Shown one piece after another: positions 7,974 to 15,644 of a stretch of 64,000 nt of DNA. The DNA is from Corynebacterium cystitidis. GTDB lineage: Bacteria; Actinomycetota; Actinomycetes; Mycobacteriales; Mycobacteriaceae. The stretch spans positions 868,001 to 932,000 of the forward strand of contig NZ_LT906473.1 of assembly GCF_900187295.1 (NCBI RefSeq), written 5' to 3'. Positions within the stretch are counted from its first letter, which is position 1. Each line of letters opens with the position of its first letter. Both the position numbers and the translations under genes were made by a program. The notes beneath the pieces are model-generated. The model was not told the DNA's origin and did no database searches. It saw only the letters and a program-made list of their open reading frames with translations.

Positions 7974-8465
7974 TTAGTCCTCCAATCCAGCCTCGATGCG
8001 TGCAATATCCTTTTCATGCTGACGAGACATGCTGCGAGGAACAGTAGTGAGGGCGAGGATCACACCAATGACAGCGCTACCAAGAATGCCGAAAGCTAGT
8101 GGCCAGGAGCGTTCATAGGACAGTGCTGCATTCCAGATAACGCCTGCCAGCATAGCTAGCACTAGCAGTAGTGCAGCAGCCATGTAGGGCGGGGGAGATG
8201 CAGTTTTGGGGCGAGGTGCATAGCCTCTCATCCATTGCAAACCTGCTTGCTGGGTGGCGGCTGTGCACAGGATGATCACCCCAGCGCCAAGTGTCGAGTA
8301 CCAGCCTGGGAGGGTCCAGGCCAGTATTGCTGCGCCGAGAAACATGGTCAACGGCATCGCCCACAAGGCAACAGTGCTTGACTCGTGGGTTTTAAGACGG
8401 TGGTACTCGTCGTTGGAGGTGCGTTCGGTGAATTCGATGGCGTAGTCGCCGAATTTCTGGATCAT
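7974..8465 (-). CDS. Membrane protein coupled to an Xre-type regulator
   Basis: The 163-residue product is not a family I can name. It has about four hydrophobic segments (near residues 33-48, 52-70, 90-110 and 116-136). The soluble N-terminus is MIQKFGDYAIEFTERTSNDE and the C-terminus is charged (RSMSRQHEKDIARIEAGLED). The start ATG at 8465 overlaps the regulator's stop codon in an ATGA junction, so the two genes are translationally coupled. Pairs of a short Xre regulator and a small membrane protein are common in Gram-positive genomes. The membrane partner may sense the envelope or modulate the regulator; that role is inference. Confidence 0.65.
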   Translation of the reverse strand: MIQKFGDYAIEFTERTSNDEYHRLKTHESSTVALWAMPLTMFLGAAILAWTLPGWYSTLGAGVIILCTAATQQAGLQWMRGYAPRPKTASPPPYMAAALLLVLAMLAGVIWNAALSYERSWPLAFGILGSAVIGVILALTTVPRSMSRQHEKDIARIEAGLED

Positions 8466-8689
8466 TGGTTGTCCTGTTCCCGGCCGAAAACTTCTTCGAC
8501 CGTTTTTCCAAGGGTGTGACAAATGTCGAGTGCGAGGTGGACGGAGGGGGAATAGTTGCCTTTTTCGATGTTGGCGATGGTTTGTCGTGATACTCCGGCG
8601 GCGTCAGCGAGTTCCTGCTGGCTGAGCTCGAGCCAGCGACGCCACTGGCGAACCATATTGTTGGTGGTGGGGCTGGGATCCTGTGCCAT
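8462..8689 (-). CDS. Small Xre-family helix-turn-helix regulator
   Basis: The 75-residue product is essentially one HTH domain: LSQQELADAAGVSRQTIANIEKGNYSPSVHLALDICHTLGKTVEEVF. This matches the short regulators that pair with membrane proteins. The start is ATG 8689 with AAGGAG just upstream; longer open frames are not supported. Its promoter region holds a 20-bp inverted repeat that covers a good -10 box (TATACT on the minus strand), which suggests autorepression. Confidence 0.85.
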   Translation of the reverse strand: MAQDPSPTTNNMVRQWRRWLELSQQELADAAGVSRQTIANIEKGNYSPSVHLALDICHTLGKTVEEVFGREQDNQ

Positions 8690-8731
8690 ATGACTCCTTT
8701 CTTTTCCGGATTGTAAATCATAATTTAATGA

Positions 8732-8751
8732 ATGTAAAGTATATTTTACAT
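8732..8751. promoter_or_regulatory. Palindromic operator over the xre promoter
   Basis: ATGTAAAGTATATTTTACAT has 7-bp perfect arms (ATGTAAA / TTTACAT) around six bases. It contains AGTATA at 8738-8743, which read on the minus strand is the -10 box TATACT for the regulator gene. A further TTGTAAAT half-site lies at 8711-8718. The likely ligand is the adjacent Xre protein; this is inferred from position. Confidence 0.55.
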
Positions 8752-8801
8752 AACGGTAGGCGCGTTTGACGGTGTAGACTTTCTTTCCCATTGGGTTCCG
8801 T

Positions 8802-8830
8802 TTGCAGTATACCCCACGGGGTATTAGTGT
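8802..8830 (+). promoter_or_regulatory. Promoter with palindrome in the spacer, MFS exporter
   Basis: TTGCAG (8802-8807) and TAGTGT (8825-8830) are separated by exactly 17 bases. A perfect inverted repeat, ATACCCC-AC-GGGGTAT (8809-8824), occupies that spacer. The -10 box ends 8 bases before the ATG at 8839, so the mRNA is probably leaderless. C4/G4 palindromes of this kind are known for the CsoR/CstR/FrmR family of small repressors that sense copper, persulfide or aldehyde. That assignment is by resemblance only. Confidence 0.55.
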
Positions 8831-8838
8831 GGGGTTTT

Positions 8839-10080
8839 ATGATGACACGTACACAAAGTCAGGGTGACACACGTACCAGTGGTGCAATCCCACCATTGCT
8901 ACTGACAGTGCTGGCACTCGTTTCGGCGATCGAACCGCTGTCCATCAACATGTATCTCTCCGGCATGCCGCAACTCTCACGCGACCTCGGAGTAGATCAG
9001 ACGGCAGGTCAGCTCACACTGACCGCATTCTTGGCGGGCATTGCCGTTGGCCAAATCATCGTCGGGCCGGTTTCGGATTCCCTCGGCCGCCGCACGTTGT
9101 TCATTCGGGGAACACTCGGACTCATGGCCGCATCCGTGCTTGCCGCCGTCGCCCCGAATATCTGGGTACTCTACCTTGCCCGTGTGGCCCAAGGCTTAGC
9201 CGGCGGCACCGCCGTCGTGCTGGCTCGCGCAGTGGCAGCTGATCTTGCAAGTGGAAAAGAACTCGCCCGCGTGTTTGCCCTGCTGATGATGCTGGGGTCA
9301 ATCGCCCCCGTGGTCGGGCCGATCCTGGGTGGGCTTATCGTCGACTTTGTTGGCTGGCGTGGCGTGTTTTGGCTGCTGGCTCTCCTGAACTTGCTGATGT
9401 GGCTGGGGGTGTGGCGTTTCGTTCCGGAATCATTACCCGCCGAGAAGCGCCGCACCTTCACGCTTAAAGCCGTCCGCGACGCGTTTACTCAGCTCAGTAA
9501 AGACCGTGCTTTTGTGGGGTACTCGCTCGGTTTCATGTTTTCATTTGTCACCATGTTCGCGTACGTCTCGGCGTCGCCGTACGTGTTGCAGGAGCACTAT
9601 GGGTTTACACCCATCCAGTACGCTGTCATTTTCGCGGTGAATACCACGGGGCTTGCGATCCTCACCATCATCAACCGCCGCATCGTCGGGCGCACCGGGC
9701 CCCTGATCCTTTCGCGCATCTTCAACCTCGTGCAGCTAGCAGCCACCATCTACCTGATCGCGGTTACGGTAATGGGGTTGAACCGCTGGTTTGTCTTGGT
9801 GGGCCTTTTCGTGGTGGTTGCGTCGAACGGCGTGAATCTGGGCAACAATTCAGCACTGGCTATCGACCGCGCACAAGGCGTTACCGGTACCGCCTCGGCC
9901 ATTATGGGTGCCGGTCAGTTCATGTTCGCCGGTATCGTCAGCCCGGTGGTGGGCATTGTGGCTGGGTTTGGCATGTCGCAGCCGATCGCGATGGCTGTCG
10001 TGATGTTCCTGGCCTGTGTTGTTGCAACAATTGGCATCCAGTGGATTGGTGCAGGTACCACACGCAAACTCAAGGCTTAA
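8839..10080 (+). CDS. Bcr/CflA-family multidrug efflux transporter (MFS)
   Basis: The 413-residue product is a 12-helix major facilitator drug:proton antiporter of the Bcr/CflA group. Family marks are the N-terminal LALVSAIEPLSINMYLSGMPQLSRDLGV, the loop 2-3 motif GPVSDSLGRRTLFI (motif A), and RVAQGLAGGTAVVLARAVAADL with GSIAPVVGPILGGLI (motif C). Two ATGs occur at 8839 and 8842. The first is 8 bases after the -10 box, which favours it over an upstream in-frame start at 8791. Its promoter carries a palindromic operator. The last codon (GCT) and TAA stop form part of a 12-mer that recurs through the window. The 3' end overlaps that of yaaA by 11 bases. Confidence 0.87.
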   Translation: MMTRTQSQGDTRTSGAIPPLLLTVLALVSAIEPLSINMYLSGMPQLSRDLGVDQTAGQLTLTAFLAGIAVGQIIVGPVSDSLGRRTLFIRGTLGLMAASVLAAVAPNIWVLYLARVAQGLAGGTAVVLARAVAADLASGKELARVFALLMMLGSIAPVVGPILGGLIVDFVGWRGVFWLLALLNLLMWLGVWRFVPESLPAEKRRTFTLKAVRDAFTQLSKDRAFVGYSLGFMFSFVTMFAYVSASPYVLQEHYGFTPIQYAVIFAVNTTGLAILTIINRRIVGRTGPLILSRIFNLVQLAATIYLIAVTVMGLNRWFVLVGLFVVVASNGVNLGNNSALAIDRAQGVTGTASAIMGAGQFMFAGIVSPVVGIVAGFGMSQPIAMAVVMFLACVVATIGIQWIGAGTTRKLKA

Positions 10081-10813
10081 CGACGAGTGTTAGTTCACTG
10101 CCCGTTACTTCAACGTTGAGGCCTGATTCCTCGGCGATATCGGCCACACCTTCGATGGAATCTGCATTCCGTGGCGCGGAAGCTAGCAGACGGGCCAGCT
10201 CACCCTTGTAAAACTTGTTAAAGTGACTCACCACTTTCCGTGAACCGTCTGGCTGCACAGCCTCTACGCGCACTGTCATTGCTTCTGGAACTTTGCCCAG
10301 CTGCTGGTATGGACCGGAGCGCAGATCGACGATAAACCCTCCGGTTTCTTGTAGTGCCTCAGTAATCAGGGTGCGCCAGCGCGCCTTCATCGTCGGCACT
10401 TCTGCCGTGTCTCCGACGAAGGAGGAAACACGGGGAATTTTCGATCCCGCTGAAAGCCGATACTTAGGGATCATGTCATCGGCTCGCACGACACCAAACA
10501 GTGCCGACCCGATGGTCAGTCGTTTCAGGGCTTCGTCGGAAAGCGAATCCGCCTGGAGAGCGTCGTATAAGACCCCGGTATAGCGGTAGATTGCGGGCAT
10601 CACAGGGGCAGTGGCCAGAGTGAGATTGGCTTCAGCTTCAGCGCGCTGGCGCTCGCTGATCTTCAAAGCGGCAAGTTGTGCGTCGACAGGCAACGCGGCG
10701 AGATCGGCGATGATCTCTTCGCGGACCGGGTCGAGGGTAGGGAAGGAGACATCCATCGGGTCGGACTCTCCGCCGGGGGCTTTGGTTTCGGAAGGGGGCA
10801 ACACAATCAGCAC
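10070..10813 (-). CDS. yaaA: YaaA/UPF0246-family peroxide stress protein
   Basis: YaaA limits free iron and binds DNA during peroxide stress in E. coli. The 247-residue product starts VLIVLPPSETK and has the family blocks NLTLATAPVMPAIYRYTGVLYDAL, SALFGVVRADDMIPKYRLSAGSKIP, and FIVDLRSGPYQQL. Most telling is the SHFNKFYKGELARLLA segment, the KxxRG-like DNA-binding neighbourhood. The start is GTG 10813, because TACGCT on the minus strand (10825-10820) lies 6 bases upstream. A 20-bp palindrome covers this promoter and the start codon. Confidence 0.82.
   Translation of the reverse strand: MLIVLPPSETKAPGGESDPMDVSFPTLDPVREEIIADLAALPVDAQLAALKISERQRAEAEANLTLATAPVMPAIYRYTGVLYDALQADSLSDEALKRLTIGSALFGVVRADDMIPKYRLSAGSKIPRVSSFVGDTAEVPTMKARWRTLITEALQETGGFIVDLRSGPYQQLGKVPEAMTVRVEAVQPDGSRKVVSHFNKFYKGELARLLASAPRNADSIEGVADIAEESGLNVEVTGSELTLVVKP
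10075..10086 (-). repeat. Recurrent 12-mer, copy 3
   Basis: Exact copy on the minus strand (GCTTAACGACGA on plus). It includes the TAA stop of the Bcr/CflA exporter gene and lies in the overlap with yaaA. Confidence 0.9.
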
Positions 10814-10830
10814 GGTACTAGCGTACCGTG
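10811..10830. promoter_or_regulatory. Palindrome over the yaaA promoter and start
   Basis: CACGGTACTAGCGTACCGTG has perfect 8-bp arms (CACGGTAC / GTACCGTG) around TAGC. It spans the yaaA GTG start and the -10 box, and lies 13 bases before the divergent proS -10 box (TACGAT, 10844-10849). A protein bound here would block yaaA. The regulator is not known. Confidence 0.5.
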
Positions 10831-10856
10831 ACCTGTGAGAGGGTACGATTATCGCC

Positions 10857-12647
10857 ATGATCACACGTATGTCTGAGCTTTTCCTGCGCACTCTGCGCGA
10901 AGACCCTGCCGATGCCGAAGTGCCCAGCCACAAGCTGCTCGTGCGCGCCGGATACATTCGTCGCGCCGCACCCGGCATCTATAACTGGTTACCGTTAGGG
11001 CTGCGCACACTGCGCAAGATCGAGGCAGTGGTACGCGCTGAGATGGACGCAATGGGTGCTCAGGAAATGCTGTTCCCAGCACTGTTGCCGCGCGAACCGT
11101 ATGAGGCCACTGGCCGCTGGGATGAATATGGCTCCGAACTGTTCCGCCTCAAGGATCGCCGTAACAACGATATGCTCCTGGGGCCAACGCATGAGGAGAT
11201 GTTTACCTCCACGGTCAAAGACCTCTACACCTCGTACAAGGACTTCCCGGTCACCTTGTACCAGATCCAGACCAAGTACCGCGACGAGGCCCGCCCCCGC
11301 GCCGGCATCCTGCGAGGCCGAGAGTTTGTGATGAAGGATTCTTACTCCTTCGACATGAACGACGAGGGCTTGGACGATTCCTATGTTGCTCACCGCGAGG
11401 CGTACCAGCGCATCTTCGACTCACTCGGTGTGCGTTACGAGATTTGCAAGGCCACCTCGGGCGCTATGGGTGGGTCTGCTTCAGAGGAGTTCCTCGCGTA
11501 CTCCGACAACGGTGAAGACACCTTCGTGATCTCCACCGCCGGCGACTACGCAGCCAACGTTGAGGCAGTAACTACTGTGGCGCTGCAGCCACGGCCGATC
11601 GAGGGACTGCCCGAAGCAGTGGACTATGAAACCCCGGATTCAGAGACCATCGAGACTTTGGTGCAGTGGGCTAATAGCGCCGGTATTCAGGTTGAGGGCC
11701 GCGATGTGATTGCCTCCGACACGCTCAAGTGCATGGTGATCAAGGTCGACGGGGTCGGGCTGGCGCCCGCCGACAAAAAGGAGGAGGACGAGGACGCGAG
11801 TCCGCAGATTATCGGTGTGCTCATCCCTGGCGACCGTGAACTTGACGAAGACCGTCTTGACGCAGCGCTCGAACCAGCAACCTGGGAGTTCCTTTCCGAC
11901 GAGGAGTTTGCCCGCTCTGAGTTTTTAGTCAAGGGCTATGTGGGTCCGCGCGCTTTGCAGGCCAATGGCATCAAGATTTATGCTGACCCGCGCATTGTCG
12001 ACGGCACCGCGTGGATTGCCGGAGCGGACAAGAAAGAACACCACGGGGTGGGACTGGTGGCAGGCCGGGACTTCACTGTCGACGAGACCATCGAGGCCGC
12101 CGAAATCCACGAGGGCGATCCATCACCAACAGGTAACGGCACCCTGAAACTGGCACGTGGCATTGAGCTGGGCCACATCTTCCAGCTAGGGCGCAAATAC
12201 ACCGAAGCAATGGATGTGCAGATCCTTGATGAAAACGGCCGCCAGGCGGTACCAACCATGGGGTCTTATGGCATTGGGATCTCGCGGATGATGGCCGTGC
12301 TGGTGGAACAGATGCACGACGAGAAAGGCCTGGTCTGGCCTGCGGCAGTTGCTCCGTACCAGGTGCATGTTGCTGTGGCGAACAAGGACAAAGAAGCACT
12401 TCAAGCAGGAGACAAGCTGGTCGCCGAACTCGACGCTGCAGGCATCGAGGTGCTTTTCGACGACCGGCCCAAGGTCTCCCCAGGCGTGAAATTCAAGGAC
12501 GCTGAGCTACTAGGTATGCCCTATGCTGTGATCCTGGGCCGCGCATTCAAAGACGGCAATGTAGAGCTTCGGATCCGCGGCGGAGAAACCACCGAGGTGC
12601 CATTTGATCAGATCGTTGAAAAGGTGCTGGGCCTTGTCCGCAGTTAA
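10857..12647 (+). CDS. proS: Prolyl-tRNA synthetase
   Basis: The enzyme charges tRNA-Pro with proline. The 596-residue product is the long bacterial type: a class II catalytic core split by the INS editing domain. Motif 1 and the N-terminus read [48 protein letters not shown]. Motif 2 is [25 protein letters not shown]. Motif 3 is [21 protein letters not shown]. The editing insert spans about residues 230-400 and the anticodon-binding domain is at the end. The leaderless start ATG 10857 lies 7 bases after TACGAT. It is divergent from yaaA. Confidence 0.96.
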   Translation: MITRMSELFLRTLREDPADAEVPSHKLLVRAGYIRRAAPGIYNWLPLGLRTLRKIEAVVRAEMDAMGAQEMLFPALLPREPYEATGRWDEYGSELFRLKDRRNNDMLLGPTHEEMFTSTVKDLYTSYKDFPVTLYQIQTKYRDEARPRAGILRGREFVMKDSYSFDMNDEGLDDSYVAHREAYQRIFDSLGVRYEICKATSGAMGGSASEEFLAYSDNGEDTFVISTAGDYAANVEAVTTVALQPRPIEGLPEAVDYETPDSETIETLVQWANSAGIQVEGRDVIASDTLKCMVIKVDGVGLAPADKKEEDEDASPQIIGVLIPGDRELDEDRLDAALEPATWEFLSDEEFARSEFLVKGYVGPRALQANGIKIYADPRIVDGTAWIAGADKKEHHGVGLVAGRDFTVDETIEAAEIHEGDPSPTGNGTLKLARGIELGHIFQLGRKYTEAMDVQILDENGRQAVPTMGSYGIGISRMMAVLVEQMHDEKGLVWPAAVAPYQVHVAVANKDKEALQAGDKLVAELDAAGIEVLFDDRPKVSPGVKFKDAELLGMPYAVILGRAFKDGNVELRIRGGETTEVPFDQIVEKVLGLVRS

Positions 12648-12666
12648 AGCGTGGTACGCAGGGGTG

Positions 12667-13287
12667 ATGCGTGCTACAAGTATGGTGGCAGCAGGCTTAC
12701 TGCTTTCCTCGTGCGGGCAGTTCTTCGAGCAACCAGTGGCGGAACCCACTGCGGTACTTACAGAGGTCAGTACCGTTGTGGCAGCCCCTGAGGGACAGCC
12801 GGAAGAAACCCGGCAGGGATCGTCGTCAAGCACGGCGGTGGAAACACAAACTGAAACTGTCACGCAAAAACCAAACACCAGCTCTGAATGTGGAACGATG
12901 AGCGCTAACCAAGCCCTTATCACAAACGTTGGCAAAGTCCGGAGAGTTCGTGACTATCCGTGGGATACTGACTATTCCTACACAGAAGGCTATGACCCGT
13001 GTGCGGCGTTGTCATGGATCACTATCACTGTGGAAGGGGTGACCGGTTCGTCGCCGAACCACATCATGCTGTTCCACAAAGGGGACTATTTAGGCACCGC
13101 CACCTATGAAGCCTACGGCTTCTTCCCTCGTGTTACCCGCGCGTCCGACAACATGATCAACGTGGTGTACACGTATCCCCTGACAGGCGAAGGCACCGCA
13201 AATGCATCTGGGCGCGCCTACGCCTCATTCGAGTGGGACGAAGACTTGCAAAAGGTGCAGATGTACGGCGACGTGCCACCAAAGTAG
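12667..13287 (+). CDS. LppP/LprE-family lipoprotein
   Basis: The 206-residue product has a lipoprotein signal MRATSMVAAGLLLSSC with the lipobox Cys near residue 16. A Thr/Glu/Ser-rich linker of about 60 residues follows, then a domain typical of mycobacterial LppP/LprE: a CGTMSANQAL start, YDPCAALSWITITVEGVTGSSPNHIMLFHKGDYLGTATYEAYGF, and a final ASFEW. Two Cys in this domain could form a disulfide. The role of the family is not established. The gene starts 19 bases after proS ends, and a strong hairpin follows it. Confidence 0.75.
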   Translation: MRATSMVAAGLLLSSCGQFFEQPVAEPTAVLTEVSTVVAAPEGQPEETRQGSSSSTAVETQTETVTQKPNTSSECGTMSANQALITNVGKVRRVRDYPWDTDYSYTEGYDPCAALSWITITVEGVTGSSPNHIMLFHKGDYLGTATYEAYGFFPRVTRASDNMINVVYTYPLTGEGTANASGRAYASFEWDEDLQKVQMYGDVPPK

Positions 13288-13303
13288 GGTGTTCTGAAAG
13301 CGA

Positions 13304-13340
13304 GAAACCGCAGCACACCTGCGAGGTACACTGCGGTTTC
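13304..13340. terminator. Bidirectional hairpin after lipoprotein and subtilase genes
   Basis: GAAACCGCAG (13304-13313) and CTGCGGTTTC (13331-13340) are perfect 10-bp arms around a 17-base loop. It lies between the convergent lipoprotein gene and the subtilase gene. T-rich bases at the arm ends on both strands suit termination in both directions. Confidence 0.6.
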
Positions 13341-13357
13341 CTTGTGGAAGTCACCTT

Positions 13358-15040
13358 TTAGAAGAAAGGCCACCAGGGGAATGGCCACCATGGCACAGGC
13401 TGAGGCCGTGGCTCTGGCCGTGGTTCGGGCCGTGGTTCCGGCCTAGGCTGAGGCCGTGGTTCGGGCCGTGGTTCGGGCCGTGGTTCCGGCCAAGGCGCTG
13501 GCCAAGGATCTGGCTGGGGCTGTGGGTTCGGCCAAGGATCTGGCTGGGGCTGTGGGTTCGGCCCAGGGGCTGGCCCCGGCTGTGGTGCCGGCGCTGACCC
13601 CGGGTTGACTGCCTTAAGCGCTGCTTCAGCGTCGACAAGCCCCGCTCCAGAGCCTTGGCGTGGTTGAGCTAGCGGGCGGGCAGTGGACTTCAGGATCTGC
13701 TCGACGCGTTCGGTACTGAGGCTAGGATCTTGCGCCTTCATTAAAGCAGCGATACCAGAAACATAGGGCGCAGCCATGGATGTGCCCTGGTAAAAGGAGT
13801 AACTGGGCGAACCTGGTGTAGTGCGTCCAGTATTGAGGGTGGATAAGACGGTGGTGCCGCGTTGCTGATCGCCACCAGGGGCGGTCACATCAACATGCGT
13901 GCCAAAATTAGAGTAGCTGGCGTAGTGTCCGGTTACACCTGAAGAACCTACATTGATGACCCCAGGGCAATTGCCAGGTTGAGCGTATTGGGTGTTGCGC
14001 GACTCATTGCCAGCTGCGACCACCACTGACGCTCCATTACCGCGCGCGGTATCGATAGCCCGCTGGTAAGTGCGTGAGCAGGTGCCCGAGCCACCCAGCG
14101 ACAGGTTGATTACCTGAGCTGGGTTCCGGTTAGCCGGTACACCATTGATGGAGCCACCAGAAGACCACACAATCGCATCTGCGATATCAGAGGAGTAGCC
14201 GCCACACTTGCCCAGTGCACGAACAGGAACAACCTTCGCCTGAGGTGCCACACCGGCCACACCAATCGAGTTGTTGGTTACAGCGGACACGGTGCCTGCC
14301 ACATGGGTGCCGTGCCAGGATGAGTTCGATGGATGCGGATTTTTACCACATTCATAGGCTGCGTACCAGTCACCTTCATCCTGCGGGTTAGGATCACGGC
14401 CGTCTCGATCACGGGACATGGAAGGATCCGAAATGAAGTCATATCCGGGCAGAAGATTGGGATCCAAATCTGGGTGCCTGGTTGTTCCTGTATCGACGAC
14501 AGCCACAACCACACCCTCGCCGAGTTTAGGAGCAAACGTCCATGCCTTGTCCGCTTTTCCACCCCAATTCCCATGAATTGGCCATTGCTGCCGGTAATGC
14601 TGGTCATTGACAGCCATCGGCATCATACGGGCATCCGGCTCGATGTGCGCTACCTTGCCCGAGTTCCGCATCTCTTCCATGAACTCTTCAGACGCCTGCG
14701 GGTCAAGATACTCCTCTACCTCGACCACCACAGTGCCGTCTTCGCGCTCGCGGACCTCTGTTACGTCTTCATCCAGAGCTTCTCCCGTCTCCTGCATCAC
14801 GCTCATTCGCTCGTCGCGATCCTTTTGGACATCCTCGTGATATTCGACGATGAAACGGTCGGTGGAGGTGGTGATGGCTTCACGGTTTTCTGGGTCGATA
14901 GCTTCGTCCACGGTTTCTCCGCCTGGCTCATTGGGAAGATCTTCCTGAGCGTAGGCGATCCCAGACGTAGCAAGGCTCATGGCAAGAACCGCACTTGCGC
15001 CTGCCATAGCTCGCATCATGTGTCTTGACTTCTTCGACAT
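13358..15040 (-). CDS. Secreted subtilisin-like serine protease with Pro-rich tail
   Basis: The 560-residue product is an exported S8-family protease. A Sec signal peptide ends at AYA (residue 31). Residues about 60-140 form an I9-like pro-domain rich in acidic residues. The catalytic domain (about 150-478) has Asp183 in VVDTGT, His243 in HGTHVAGT, Asn345 in AAGNES and Ser421 in GTSMAAP, so it should be active. Residues 480-560 are a low-complexity tail of P-x-P repeats, mostly PEPR and [10 protein letters not shown] units, ending in [10 protein letters not shown]. There is no LPxTG sorting signal. The Pro-rich tail may span or bind the cell wall (inference). The start is ATG 15040 behind GAAAGG; a second ATG five codons upstream lacks this spacing. 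Confidence 0.88.
   Translation of the reverse strand: MSKKSRHMMRAMAGASAVLAMSLATSGIAYAQEDLPNEPGGETVDEAIDPENREAITTSTDRFIVEYHEDVQKDRDERMSVMQETGEALDEDVTEVREREDGTVVVEVEEYLDPQASEEFMEEMRNSGKVAHIEPDARMMPMAVNDQHYRQQWPIHGNWGGKADKAWTFAPKLGEGVVVAVVDTGTTRHPDLDPNLLPGYDFISDPSMSRDRDGRDPNPQDEGDWYAAYECGKNPHPSNSSWHGTHVAGTVSAVTNNSIGVAGVAPQAKVVPVRALGKCGGYSSDIADAIVWSSGGSINGVPANRNPAQVINLSLGGSGTCSRTYQRAIDTARGNGASVVVAAGNESRNTQYAQPGNCPGVINVGSSGVTGHYASYSNFGTHVDVTAPGGDQQRGTTVLSTLNTGRTTPGSPSYSFYQGTSMAAPYVSGIAALMKAQDPSLSTERVEQILKSTARPLAQPRQGSGAGLVDAEAALKAVNPGSAPAPQPGPAPGPNPQPQPDPWPNPQPQPDPWPAPWPEPRPEPRPEPRPQPRPEPRPEPRPEPRPQPVPWWPFPWWPFF
13410..13500. repeat. Imperfect 12-bp repeats coding PEPR/PQPR units
   Basis: About eight imperfect copies of a 12-base unit like CGTGGTTCGGGC (plus strand) encode the alternating Pro-Glu-Pro-Arg and Pro-Gln-Pro-Arg units in the subtilase tail. 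In-frame gain or loss of units would change tail length without breaking the gene. Confidence 0.7.
13501..13560. repeat. Exact 30-bp tandem duplication in subtilase tail
   Basis: Bases 13501-13530 and 13531-13560 are identical 30-mers and encode two copies of the ten-residue unit [10 protein letters not shown] on the minus strand. Identity at third positions shows the duplication is recent. Confidence 0.9.
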
Positions 15041-15644
15041 GATTTTGCCTTTCAAATTGCTTCAATGTGTGCAGTGAATTCCTGGTAATTTTTTGTGGTT
15101 TCCAGTCAGTGGAATCCGTTCAAACTTCCTCCTATTTCGTCGCGCTGACTGGCCGACTCCTTCAGCTGTATCCTTGCCCCCGTCGGCCTCTGATATAGCG
15201 TGCCATAAAAACCTGGGAAAGTAATAAGAGTGTGACAATCGTGTTATTCAAACGTTATCGAAACGGTTTGTCGATAAGCAATAGCAGGTCAAGCCGTTTA
15301 AATTTAATAGGTAAACTATTTAGTTTGAAGAGTGATTCCTAATCAGTTAGCTGAAAATAAGTTAAACGTTAAAAAAATTAAGGCTCTACTTAGGTTATGT
15401 TTTGCCGGTGTGGCCTGCGTTTTCACTAGCGGAAGCTTTTTGAAAATGGGTTGAGGTGATGGGATGGAAGGGGGTCGTTATGTGATTCTCGTCACTGGTA
15501 GGGCTTGCTGAATAAAAAAGGGGGTGAAATTAGGGGGTAAAGGAGCACTGAAAAATTGCAGAAAAGAATGCCCGTGACGCATCTGGTCACGGGCAAGAAA
15601 TTTTCACCTCAGAACTTCACTGCGGGTTTTAGCGAAGAGGGCTC
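15041..15644. other. AT-rich gap between glnA and subtilase gene
   Basis: About 600 bases without a credible gene. It holds the glnA terminator hairpin at one end and, in its middle (about 15200-15400), a stretch clearly poorer in GC than its surroundings. That stretch contains several small inverted repeats: TTATCGA/TCGATAA (15255-15277) and AAACTA-TT-TAGTTT (15313-15326). As the subtilase gene is transcribed leftward, this is the natural place for its promoter and regulator sites. Confidence 0.6.
15570..15594 (-). terminator. Hairpin downstream of glnA
   Basis: GCCCGTGAC (15570-15578) and GTCACGGGC (15586-15594) are perfect 9-bp arms around seven bases, 51 bases past the glnA stop. On the minus strand a short T-rich tract (ATTCTTTTC) follows, fitting an intrinsic terminator. 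Confidence 0.7.

Noticed and set aside
6393..8800. Defence island or prophage remnant
   Set aside because: The patch has one broken ATPase, membrane proteins and a small regulator, but no integrase, transposase, nuclease, toxin pair or attachment repeats.
13410..13560. CRISPR-like repeats
   Set aside because: There are no unique spacers of constant length; the units are tandem, in frame, and code the Pro-rich protease tail.
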